From DATCRE01 sp964235605 (GTDB taxonomy: Bacteria; Bacteroidota; Bacteroidia; Cytophagales; Cyclobacteriaceae), in contig CAXSCR010000060.1 of the NCBI GenBank assembly GCA_964235605.1, positions 1 to 28,228 of the forward strand: 28,228 nt of DNA. Reading direction: 5' to 3'. This document shows positions 6,930 through 14,637 of the stretch, piece by piece (position 1 is the first letter of the stretch; each line of letters begins with the position of its first letter). The position numbers were made by a program, and so were the translations under genes. The notes under the pieces were generated by a model. The model was not told the DNA's origin. It ran no database searches and saw only the letters and a list, made by a program, of their open reading frames with translations.

Positions 6930-6979
6930 GTGAATTTTATTAAGTTTTACTATAGCTGTTTGTAGACCAATTACCGAGA

Positions 6980-9676
6980 TTAAAAACCAATAAGTATAAA
7001 TGGAGCCCAGTAGTATGGGGCAGATGTTTGATCATTGTTAAGTAATGACAGCTTCGCTTTCTTAAGGTTTTCACTAAATCCTGCAGATTTGTTTTCAAGA
7101 AATTCGTTATAGAAATTTTTCATCAATAAGGAAGTTGATTCATCAGCAACACTCCAAAAAGAAACCATTACAGTTTTTGCCCCGGCATAGATAAGTGCTC
7201 TTGATAAACCAATAACACCTTCTCCTTTGGAAATTTTTCCTAATCCTGTCTCGCAAGCAGAGAGGGTGACTAGATCTGCATCTAACGCTAAGTTATATAT
7301 CTCGCCAGCAAAAAGATTACCATCTTCAGAATTTTTATTGGATTGTAAGTAAATGCGTGATAGTTCAGGACTTTTCTCGTCAACAATACCGTGTGTGGCA
7401 AAATGAAGTAGTGCGTAATTTTTAAGTGCGCCCGACTTAATTAATTTTTCATTTGCTTCTTCATTTGTATAAAGTACTTTATTCAAATTTTTATTGGTGA
7501 ATAGATTAGCTATCTCTTTTACTTCTGCTGCTGTACCAGGCAGTTCGTTTAAATTATCCTTTTCAGGGAAGGTAATAGGAGCACAAAGAAATATAGAAGG
7601 TGATTTCGAAATGTTATCTTTTGATTTTTGAATTAATAAGCCAGCTGAAAATTCATAATGGACACTATACCTTTTTAACAAATAAGGAAGGTCTTTGTAA
7701 TTGGTTATGTCATTAGTATTTTTTGTCAAAAGCGTTTCGAAAGGAATGATATTTAATCGACCTGTAGGAAGGATGATGATATCTTTTATGTTGTTAGATA
7801 TTTTTGGAATCAAAAGTCTATACAACAATTTTGCTGACTTAATGTAAACCGCTTGATCATTAAAGAACAAGCTATTTCTCAATCCCGTGATGTACTTATC
7901 AAACTCCTTTGGTAAAGCATTGTCTACAACACTAAAACTCTTCTTTTTTATAATGAAAGTGTAGAGCCTCCCATTTTTATCATCTATGAAGTAACTTAAA
8001 ATGGCAGACTTAGCATCAAGCAAAGATTGTATTTGATTTATTGATGGGGCTGTAGAATTAAATTTAAGATTGAAATACGCTGGATATTCCCTCTCTAATT
8101 TTTTTGTAAAGGCTTCATAATTTCGATTAAGGCTAAAAGATGTTTGACGTAACGACTTTTCTTCCTCAGCAGTAGGTTTTTGTGCAAGCTTTTGCGTGCA
8201 TAAGGCTATGGCTGATTTTAAATTATTTTCTTGTTCAAGCATAGTAGCAGGTATGCCAGCAAACGACTTTGCTTCAGAATCAGCAATGGCTTCAAGTAAG
8301 ACTGCTGATTTGCTCTTTTCAGCAAAGAAAAAAGCTTCTTGGAAATACTTCTTCTTTTGTAAAGCATTCAAACCCGTGTTATAGGCAATGCGAACACCAT
8401 CACTATAAACTTCGTTAGCAATAATTCCTAATGAAATCTTGTCGCTTTCATTGCTGATTTGCTGGCGTAGTTTGTCAATAAGCGTGTCACAGGTATGTAG
8501 TAATTCAAGTGATAGGGTGAGATCTTTAAATTTTAGGCTCTTACCGTAATACTTAGATTCAAGCGCTTCGGCTTTAAATAAAAGTGAGTAGAGGAGTACG
8601 TTTCCGTTATAGAACCCTTTGAGTATCGGAATGCTGCTGATGTTATTGCTTTCAAATCCATTAACATTTGCTATTAATGCTTGTTGATAATAATTCAAGG
8701 CTTCATCGTAATGATTAGTAGATAGTTTAATATTACCAATGGCATTCATAACCCGAGCTACATCGGGATGTTTTTTTCCATAGCTATCTTGATAGACTTT
8801 TAATGCCCGTTCATAGTATCCAAGCGCTGCCTTCTGATCGCCCATTTTTAAATACGTCTGAGCAAGATTTGACAGAACGAAAGCTTTTGATGGATGAGCG
8901 TTTTTATGAATCTTATTCCAGATTGCTAATGCTGCTTCAAAACCATTAACTGCATCACCATACAATTCAAGGTTGCGATAGATAACCGCAATGTTTGTAT
9001 TTGCAATGGCAATTTTTGGATGGTCGTTTTCGTGAAGTTTTTTATATATGGATAGCGCTTTCTCATAATACGACAATGCTTTATCATTATCTCCTTGGAA
9101 ACTATACACTAAGCCTAAATCATTATACGAGGCAGCAATAAGCTCATGAGTTTCTGGTAGCTGACTTTGACGCAATGTTAAAGCTTGTCTTAATTGCTCT
9201 TCGGACTGTGTATTTTTTCCTGAATTGAAATAAGATTGGCCCAAATAAGATAAAGCTTGCGCTGCTTCAAGACTTTTAGATTTCCCTACTTTTTCAAATT
9301 GAAGCAATGCTTGCTGAAGGGTTTCCAAAGCCAGGTCTGTCCTTCCTTGATTGAGATACAAAAAACCTTTTGTTGTCTGCGTTATCGATTGTAGAAAATC
9401 AGTGTTTGTTTTTCCCTTAACTTCTAACTCCATCGTACGAAGTATTTCCTCAGCTTCATCGAACTCCCCAATTCTAATAAGACATTCAATTTTTCTGTTC
9501 TGTAGTAGAACCTTTGTATTTATATCTAAATTTTGAGTTAAGCTTTTATCTATAAGATTAATGGCTTGCGTGTAATTGGCATCCATTAATAAGGCGTCAA
9601 CTTTTGTTAATGTTGTTTGCCCAAAGACTTGAAGACATAGCAGGAGCAGAAAGCCGGTAAGAATATTTTGCCTCAT
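6980..9676 (-). CDS. Exported TPR-CHAT domain protein (caspase/separase-like protease candidate)
   Basis: The 898-residue product starts with a signal peptide (LLLLCLQVFG, cleavage near residue 20), followed by tetratricopeptide repeats over about 23-335. Those from about 138 onward have the 42-residue spacing and HP-containing turns of kinesin-light-chain-type repeats. The C-terminal third is a CHAT domain, a clan CD cysteine peptidase fold. The catalytic pair is H762 in HFATHG and C808 in SACETGLG, and the usual ending WAPFILIGF is present. CHAT proteases cut partner proteins selected by their repeat domains. The signal peptide puts this one in the periplasm or at the surface, not the cytoplasm. 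Its start lies two bases after the stop of the upstream barrel-like gene (9679-10614), so they are probably co-transcribed and translated together. The substrate is unknown. Confidence 0.9.
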   Translation of the reverse strand: MRQNILTGFLLLLCLQVFGQTTLTKVDALLMDANYTQAINLIDKSLTQNLDINTKVLLQNRKIECLIRIGEFDEAEEILRTMELEVKGKTNTDFLQSITQTTKGFLYLNQGRTDLALETLQQALLQFEKVGKSKSLEAAQALSYLGQSYFNSGKNTQSEEQLRQALTLRQSQLPETHELIAASYNDLGLVYSFQGDNDKALSYYEKALSIYKKLHENDHPKIAIANTNIAVIYRNLELYGDAVNGFEAALAIWNKIHKNAHPSKAFVLSNLAQTYLKMGDQKAALGYYERALKVYQDSYGKKHPDVARVMNAIGNIKLSTNHYDEALNYYQQALIANVNGFESNNISSIPILKGFYNGNVLLYSLLFKAEALESKYYGKSLKFKDLTLSLELLHTCDTLIDKLRQQISNESDKISLGIIANEVYSDGVRIAYNTGLNALQKKKYFQEAFFFAEKSKSAVLLEAIADSEAKSFAGIPATMLEQENNLKSAIALCTQKLAQKPTAEEEKSLRQTSFSLNRNYEAFTKKLEREYPAYFNLKFNSTAPSINQIQSLLDAKSAILSYFIDDKNGRLYTFIIKKKSFSVVDNALPKEFDKYITGLRNSLFFNDQAVYIKSAKLLYRLLIPKISNNIKDIIILPTGRLNIIPFETLLTKNTNDITNYKDLPYLLKRYSVHYEFSAGLLIQKSKDNISKSPSIFLCAPITFPEKDNLNELPGTAAEVKEIANLFTNKNLNKVLYTNEEANEKLIKSGALKNYALLHFATHGIVDEKSPELSRIYLQSNKNSEDGNLFAGEIYNLALDADLVTLSACETGLGKISKGEGVIGLSRALIYAGAKTVMVSFWSVADESTSLLMKNFYNEFLENKSAGFSENLKKAKLSLLNNDQTSAPYYWAPFILIGF

Positions 9677-9678
9677 GT

Positions 9679-10614
9679 TTAAAACCTATAAACGTAGCTC
9701 AGGGTTGTAACAAGTTCTCGTGTGAGTCCATCTGGATTTTCATCACGTTGAATTAACTTTCTGCCAACAAGCATTTTGATCCCCGATCTCACGTTAAAAT
9801 TATAACCGGCTGTTATAATGCCTGACATGGCTAATCCCACCGCGCCATTTGGTTTAATTACTTTGCCATTATCTAGAATTTGATCATTTGTAATCCTGTA
9901 TATTGGAAGCAATCCAATACTAAAATTCATTCTTGAAAATCTAAAATTTCGCTCTACCCTAACCATTACATCCGTACCCCTTTTCAGTTGTTTTGCTTTA
10001 GGATAGCGGCGAACATAATCTCCTTCGCTTGGATCGGTACTCACCCAATTTGACCAGAGAAACTGATTATTATTTTTATTAAAAGGATGTTGTATGCCGG
10101 TAGCGAACAACCAACTTCTACTTATTAAAGAAATTCCCGTTATAAAATCATAAGTGCCTAAACTGGTTTGATAATACATAGGAAGTGGACCTTGTTCGGT
10201 TTGTTTATCAGATTTATTGGTTGGTATTTTTCCACCCACAGTAAGGTTCACATCAAATTTTTCATTGCTATAAAGGCTTCGTGTAAAACACAATGATATA
10301 TCGCCCATGCCTGAAGTATTTGCCAACCTACCTGTTATGGCCTGATAAGGAAGTTTTACCTGGAAGGACGTTTTGTTATTCAAACTAAAATTAAGGTCGG
10401 CGGTTGCTACATAAATAATGGGTGTAAGTGTCGTTGTTCCACGATAGAAACTAACCTCCATAGAGCGAAGCTTGAGTTTGACTTTTTTATTAAAGGGTTG
10501 ATCAGGTTTCATAGCACCCATGGTACAGAATCCCGCATCGCTGCATCCCTGCGCATGTACTTTAACAGTAACCAGTATACTAACAATTAGGAATGCTTGT
10601 AAATTTCTAATCAT
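9679..10614 (-). CDS. Outer-membrane beta-barrel-like protein, partner of the CHAT protease
   Basis: A 311-residue exported protein. I chose ATG 10614 because the signal peptide (MIRNLQAFLIVSILVTVKVHA) starts there; the longer frame from 10650 adds 12 poorly fitting residues. After cleavage comes GCSDAGFCTMGAM with two cysteines, then many alternating strands (VSFYRG, FQVKLPYQAITG, FDVNLTVGGKIPT, MNFSIGLLPIYRI). It ends in SYVYRF, with the terminal aromatic typical of outer-membrane barrels. It resembles transporter-like or phenol-degradation-type barrels only in general form; the ligand is unknown. The two-base junction with the CHAT gene suggests a surface or periplasmic pair, perhaps anchor and protease. 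That functional link is inference. Confidence 0.75.
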   Translation of the reverse strand: MIRNLQAFLIVSILVTVKVHAQGCSDAGFCTMGAMKPDQPFNKKVKLKLRSMEVSFYRGTTTLTPIIYVATADLNFSLNNKTSFQVKLPYQAITGRLANTSGMGDISLCFTRSLYSNEKFDVNLTVGGKIPTNKSDKQTEQGPLPMYYQTSLGTYDFITGISLISRSWLFATGIQHPFNKNNNQFLWSNWVSTDPSEGDYVRRYPKAKQLKRGTDVMVRVERNFRFSRMNFSIGLLPIYRITNDQILDNGKVIKPNGAVGLAMSGIITAGYNFNVRSGIKMLVGRKLIQRDENPDGLTRELVTTLSYVYRF

Positions 10615-10735
10615 ATAGATGTTGCAATAAGCTAATTTAATGAAAAACAATTTAGCAATTGTATACTATTTGAATCTATACTTGATCTTCTGGGGATAAT
10701 AGCAAGCTTGTGGTTGTAGTTCTCTGGTTTTCCTT

Positions 10736-10772
10736 AAAATAAAAAAGAGCTCTAAACATAATGTCAGAGCTC
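10736..10772 (-). terminator. Terminator of the mogA-M23 unit
   Basis: GAGCTCT (10747-10753) pairs with AGAGCTC (10766-10772). On the minus strand the stem is followed by TTTTTTATTTT. It begins 21 bases after the stop of the M23 peptidase gene. Confidence 0.8.
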
Positions 10773-10793
10773 ATCTATTTTAAAGAGATCCAC

Positions 10794-11774
10794 TTACATA
10801 CCTAAAGCTTGATTTTCTATTGATGCAAGCTCTAGCATCTTCTCGTATTCGGCAGGAGTTAAATCATTATAGAAATAATGTACTGGGTCCACTCGTTCAT
10901 CGTTAATAAGAACTTCATAATGAAGATGCGGTGCTGTTGATAGTCCCGTATTGCCAACATAGCCAATAAGATCACCACGCTTAATATTTTGACCCATACG
11001 CACGGCGAATTCGTGCATGTGTGCATATCTGGTTTTATATCCAAAGCCGTGGTCAATTTCTACCACTTTACCATAACCGCTAAATTTAATAGCAACATCC
11101 AACACCTTTCCATCCGCAGTAGCATAAATTGGCGTTCCTATCTTCGCGGCAAAATCAATTCCTCCATGCATCTTTTTTACTTTGTAAATGGGGTGAACGC
11201 GTAACCCAAAACCAGATGCAAGTGCAAGCAATTGTTTATTTGAAATGGGTTGTATAGCAGGAATAGCAGCAAAGAGTTTTTCTTTCTTTTCAGCAAGCTT
11301 AATAACATCATCTTGTGATTTACTTTCGATGTAAACTTTCCTTTTAAGATGATCTACTTTTCCTAGAAGTTCCATTATTATATCTTCGTGAAGAAGGTGC
11401 TTGTCTTTGATGTCTTTATAACGGTCGTAACCGCCAACACCTGCTTCTCTTACACTTTTGTCAATGGGTTCCGCACCTAATATTTTACGATAAATATTAT
11501 CATCTCTGTTCTCAACATCCGCCAATACTTCATTCATTCTTTCAACCTCCTTCGCAAGACTTTCAATGAAGAACTCTTGTTCAGTTAGCTTATTGCGTTG
11601 CATGAGTTCTTTAGGAGACTCGAAGTAGTTTACATAGAGAATCACCAATACCACAGCCATGGCTGTAATTAATGAGAATATACCCAACGCGTTGAGTACA
11701 ATATCACTTTTCTTAGCGCGTACGCGTTCGTACTTGCAGGTCTCCGTATCGTAATAGTATTTAATTCGTGCCAT
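10794..11774 (-). CDS. Membrane-anchored M23 (LytM-type) peptidase
   Basis: A 326-residue bitopic inner-membrane protein. Basic residues 1-23 are followed by one membrane segment (about 29-49), a coiled-coil-rich stalk (about 60-170) and a C-terminal M23 domain (about 180-305). The metal ligands are visible as H203-x3-D207 (HGGIDFAA) and H283-x-H285 (HLHYEV), with H252 in YAHMH. All are present, so it should be an active zinc endopeptidase that cuts peptidoglycan cross-bridges, unlike the degenerate LytM factors of EnvC type. The gene follows mogA after 11 bases on the same strand and is followed by a terminator. No functional link to mogA is known. A role in cell separation or wall growth is likely from the family. 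Confidence 0.92.
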   Translation of the reverse strand: MARIKYYYDTETCKYERVRAKKSDIVLNALGIFSLITAMAVVLVILYVNYFESPKELMQRNKLTEQEFFIESLAKEVERMNEVLADVENRDDNIYRKILGAEPIDKSVREAGVGGYDRYKDIKDKHLLHEDIIMELLGKVDHLKRKVYIESKSQDDVIKLAEKKEKLFAAIPAIQPISNKQLLALASGFGLRVHPIYKVKKMHGGIDFAAKIGTPIYATADGKVLDVAIKFSGYGKVVEIDHGFGYKTRYAHMHEFAVRMGQNIKRGDLIGYVGNTGLSTAPHLHYEVLINDERVDPVHYFYNDLTPAEYEKMLELASIENQALGM

Positions 11775-11785
11775 TCTACTTACAA

Positions 11786-12316
11786 TTATAATGTTTGTGG
11801 CCGAAAAGGCTTAATAACCTTGTCGTTACATTCAATAAAAGGGCCTTCCAACAAGTCAATACAATAGGGTATTGCTGGAAAGACTGCATCTAGGCATTGC
11901 CTAATAGCCTTGGGCTTGCCAGGTAAATTTACAATTAAAGTTTGATTACGTATACCTGCAGTTTGTCTGGAAAGTATCGCCGTAGGTACATAAGTAAGGC
12001 TTGTAGATCGCATAAGTTCTCCAAAACCAGGCATCATCTTATTACAAACGGCTTCCGTAGCCTCAGGGGTAACATCTCTTTTAGCAGGTCCAGTGCCTCC
12101 CGATGTGATAATTAAACAACATTTCTTATCATCAGCCATATCAATCATCGTTTGTTCAATGAGATGCTGTTCGTCAGGTATAACAGCGTATTCTCTATCC
12201 CACGGACTTGTCAGATATTCATTCAATGTTTCTACAATTACTTTACCTGGCACATCTTCATAGATGCCTTTACTTGCTCGATCTGAAACATTGATAATGC
12301 CAATTCTGATCTTCAT
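11786..12316 (-). CDS. mogA: Molybdopterin adenylyltransferase
   Basis: MogA adenylylates molybdopterin with ATP to prepare it for molybdate insertion. The 176-residue sequence follows the E. coli Mog family along its length: IGIINVSDRASKGIYED at the start, SGGTGPAKRDVTPEAT for nucleotide and pterin binding (about 72-87), MPGFGELMR, PTAILSRQTAGIR, IVNLPGKPKAI and a final PYCIDLLEGP. These features fit MogA more than MoaB, which lacks the long PTAILSR-type region in this form. No other molybdenum cofactor gene lies in the window. It is the first gene of an apparent two-gene unit with the M23 peptidase. The ATG at 12316 is well placed. Confidence 0.92.
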   Translation of the reverse strand: MKIRIGIINVSDRASKGIYEDVPGKVIVETLNEYLTSPWDREYAVIPDEQHLIEQTMIDMADDKKCCLIITSGGTGPAKRDVTPEATEAVCNKMMPGFGELMRSTSLTYVPTAILSRQTAGIRNQTLIVNLPGKPKAIRQCLDAVFPAIPYCIDLLEGPFIECNDKVIKPFRPQTL

Positions 12317-12527
12317 TTAATTAATTTGATTAGGTAAAGTTTTAAGTTCCAATTAGAGTTTTACACACTACATCTGCCTAGTCAAAATTATTTTATGTTT
12401 TGGGCATTGATCCAATATTTATATATCCTCTCCTAACTGGATAACTTCTATTGATACAGCTCAACGTAACTTGGGAACCGTTCATCTTAAACAATCTGGA
12501 ACCGGGAAGTGAGCGTATTGGAACCAC

Positions 12528-13544
12528 CTAACTACTTTTCCTTCCCTTTTTGAATACTTGTCGTCCCTTATTGACACCTTGTCTTATTTCTTTTTGTTTT
12601 TCTGCTGGTAATGAAATAACCTCCTTACACGCTTCGGAACAACAACCATGGAATTGAGCCGCACATGTTTTACATTGAATAAAAAGGAGATGACAGCCAT
12701 CATTCTTGCAGTTGGTATGATCGTCGCAGGGGCTGCCACATTGGTGGCATGAACTAATGATATCATTAGAAATTCGCTCGCCTAATCGTTCATCAAACAC
12801 GAAGTTTTTTCCTATAAATTTATTTTCTAATCCTTGTTCTTTTACCTGTCTTGCATACTCTATTATGCCTCCATTAAGTTGAAAGACATGTTTAAAACCT
12901 CTGTGTTTCATCCATGCACTGGCTTTTTCACACCGTATACCGCCGGTACAGTACATTATAATATTTTTGTCTTTTTCTGTTTCCAGAATTTTCTCTACCA
13001 CCTGAAGCTCTTCGCGAAAAGTATCTACATCTGGGCAAATGGCATTTTTAAAGTGCCCAACTTCACTTTCATAATGATTGCGCATATCAACAATAAGCAC
13101 ATCAGGATTCTCTGTTAACTTATTAAAATCAAGTGCATTTAGATGCTGACCAGAATTGGTTACATCAAAGGAGGCATCGTTCAATCCATCGGCAACAATT
13201 TTTGATCGTATGAGTATTTTTAATTTAAAGAATGACTTACCGTTGTCATCTACAGCAATATTTAATCTTACTTGATTTAAGAAAGGAATGCTATTAATGT
13301 GCTCTTTAAAAGATTCAAAATTGCTAGTGGGAACACTTAGTTGGCCATTAATCCCCTCGGTCGCGACGTAGATCCTTCCCCATACACCAAGTGCATCCCA
13401 CGCCTTATAAAGCTCATTTCTGAACTCCGTCGTGTTTTCTATTTGGTGATATTTATAAAAAGATAGCGTTATGCGGCTTAAACTAGGGGATTGGGATACC
13501 CTTTCCTTCAGCACTTTACCTTCAATTTTATTATGTAGTGTCAT
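12528..13544 (-). CDS. trhO: tRNA uridine(34) hydroxylase (rhodanese family)
   Basis: TrhO (formerly YceA) hydroxylates U34 of tRNA to 5-hydroxyuridine using oxygen. This 338-residue protein has the family's N-terminal ferredoxin-like domain (about 25-125, with VATEGINGQLS). A rhodanese domain follows, with active-site C199 in MYCTGGIRCEKAS, and then a C-terminal cysteine-rich region (CHQCGSPC, CHLLF, CKTCAAQFHGCC) that probably binds metal. The ending is very basic (KGRQVFKKGRKSS), which suits RNA binding. It is a single gene on the minus strand. A TAnnTTTG box upstream at 13583-13590 is a promoter candidate. Other rhodaneses lack the N-terminal domain, so the assignment is firm. Confidence 0.93.
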   Translation of the reverse strand: MTLHNKIEGKVLKERVSQSPSLSRITLSFYKYHQIENTTEFRNELYKAWDALGVWGRIYVATEGINGQLSVPTSNFESFKEHINSIPFLNQVRLNIAVDDNGKSFFKLKILIRSKIVADGLNDASFDVTNSGQHLNALDFNKLTENPDVLIVDMRNHYESEVGHFKNAICPDVDTFREELQVVEKILETEKDKNIIMYCTGGIRCEKASAWMKHRGFKHVFQLNGGIIEYARQVKEQGLENKFIGKNFVFDERLGERISNDIISSCHQCGSPCDDHTNCKNDGCHLLFIQCKTCAAQFHGCCSEACKEVISLPAEKQKEIRQGVNKGRQVFKKGRKSS

Positions 13545-13582
13545 AGTCTATTGGGTTCTTTTGCTGGAAAAACCAATGACCG

Positions 13583-13590
13583 CAAAAATA
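13583..13590 (-). promoter_or_regulatory. Candidate -7 promoter box of trhO
   Basis: On the minus strand TATTTTTG followed by CGGTC matches TAnnTTTG, 38 bases before the trhO ATG. The same TTTGCGGTC context is found at the rpsA promoter candidate. I see no well-spaced -33 element. Confidence 0.35.
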
Positions 13591-13651
13591 AGTCAAAAAG
13601 AGGAGCGAGGAAAGCAGACGTTAAATTAGGTTTAAGCGCGCGACTTCTTGG

Positions 13652-14275
13652 CTAGAGTTTAGCTTTCAATTCGCCACGTATTAAGCTATTATACTCCTCG
13701 CAAGTAAGAATGCCATGCTCATTGCAATAGGGACATGTCTTATATTCATCATTGAAAGCGCCTTTTTTAATAATTACATGCCCACCTTTGCATACCGGAC
13801 ACGTCACTTTGCCCGATGGGCCGCAATCGATATCATAACTAACTGACATTACTTCCGCTGCTTTTTTAATTTCTTTCGATTTCTCCTTGAGAAATTCTGC
13901 TTCGGCCTGCTTTAATACCAAGACTGCTTCATTGGAGAATTGCCCGTTTGTTCCTTTTAATTGAATGTATTTGTTAAGCCAGTCAATGCTTTGTTTGTAT
14001 TTATTCTGGTAGAATGAATTCTTTCCAAAATAAAAAGTGAGATCAGAGGGGACACTTTTTATATTATTCAACACATACATAAACTTCGCATCAGCCTCTT
14101 CATATTTACTCATATCCATATAATACACACCCGAGTCTAATTGACGCATTAGCTGTGCTTTTTTGATTTGCTCTTGTGCGCGTAAATATTCTTGTGTTTG
14201 ATTTTGTCCAAAGAGTAAGACTGTGTTCAAAACAATGCAAAGTGTTAGCAAATACTTTTTTATATATCGTTTCAT
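13652..14275 (-). CDS. Exported TPR-like protein with a C-terminal zinc-finger-like cysteine cluster
   Basis: A 207-residue protein. ATG 14275 gives a clean signal peptide (KKYLLTLCIVLNTVLLFG) and is preferred to 14293. The central part (about 25-140) is helical with TPR-like pairs. Near the C-terminus is CGPSGKVTCPVCKGG followed by CPYCNEHGILTC, a DnaJ-like CxxCxG/CxxC arrangement that should bind zinc if the cysteines are reduced. Zinc fingers are uncommon in exported proteins, where such cysteines are often disulfide-bonded. It follows yidD by 119 bases on the same strand and may be transcribed with cysS-yidD. I do not recognise a named family. Confidence 0.7.
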   Translation of the reverse strand: MKRYIKKYLLTLCIVLNTVLLFGQNQTQEYLRAQEQIKKAQLMRQLDSGVYYMDMSKYEEADAKFMYVLNNIKSVPSDLTFYFGKNSFYQNKYKQSIDWLNKYIQLKGTNGQFSNEAVLVLKQAEAEFLKEKSKEIKKAAEVMSVSYDIDCGPSGKVTCPVCKGGHVIIKKGAFNDEYKTCPYCNEHGILTCEEYNSLIRGELKAKL

Positions 14276-14394
14276 ACAGTTTTCACTATCCATAATAATA
14301 CAAATTTCATCTATGAGATTTATAGTTGGGATCTAACGCTACGTAATGAATTAGCTTCGCAGACGTTATGATGCTTATAACAACAATAATAGTT

Positions 14395-14637
14395 TCATTT
14401 ATATTTTTCCAATCTTTTTGGAACAGGATCATATCCATGCGTGCCCCATGGATTACATCGCACAATTCTTTTAGCTCCGAGCCACATACCTTTAATTGGT
14501 CCCCATTCTATTATAGCCTCTATCGCATACTGTGAACAAGAAGGCGTATGTCGGCAATGTGTGCCTAGCAGGGGCGAGATTGCATACTGATAAAAGCGAA
14601 TAGGAAGTATAAATATTTTTTTAAACACAAAACTCAT
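14395..14637 (-). CDS. yidD: Membrane protein insertion efficiency factor YidD
   Basis: YidD is a small, membrane-associated protein that helps YidC insert inner-membrane proteins. The 80-residue product has the hallmark sequence FYQYAISPLLGTHCRHTPSC followed by SQYAIEAI, then WLGAKRIVRCNPWGTHGYDPVP, with conserved cysteines and the amphipathic N-terminal helix. In many bacteria it sits beside rpmH, rnpA and yidC. Here it instead overlaps the cysS stop by four bases (ATGA), indicating translational coupling to the cysteinyl-tRNA synthetase. Confidence 0.94.
   Translation of the reverse strand: MSFVFKKIFILPIRFYQYAISPLLGTHCRHTPSCSQYAIEAIIEWGPIKGMWLGAKRIVRCNPWGTHGYDPVPKRLEKYK

Noticed and set aside
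2650..6980. Second copy of the tRNA-Cys 3' end as a right attachment site for the island
   Set aside because: I looked for the T-arm and acceptor sequence near 6870-6980 and elsewhere in the island and found no copy, so element boundaries remain unproven.
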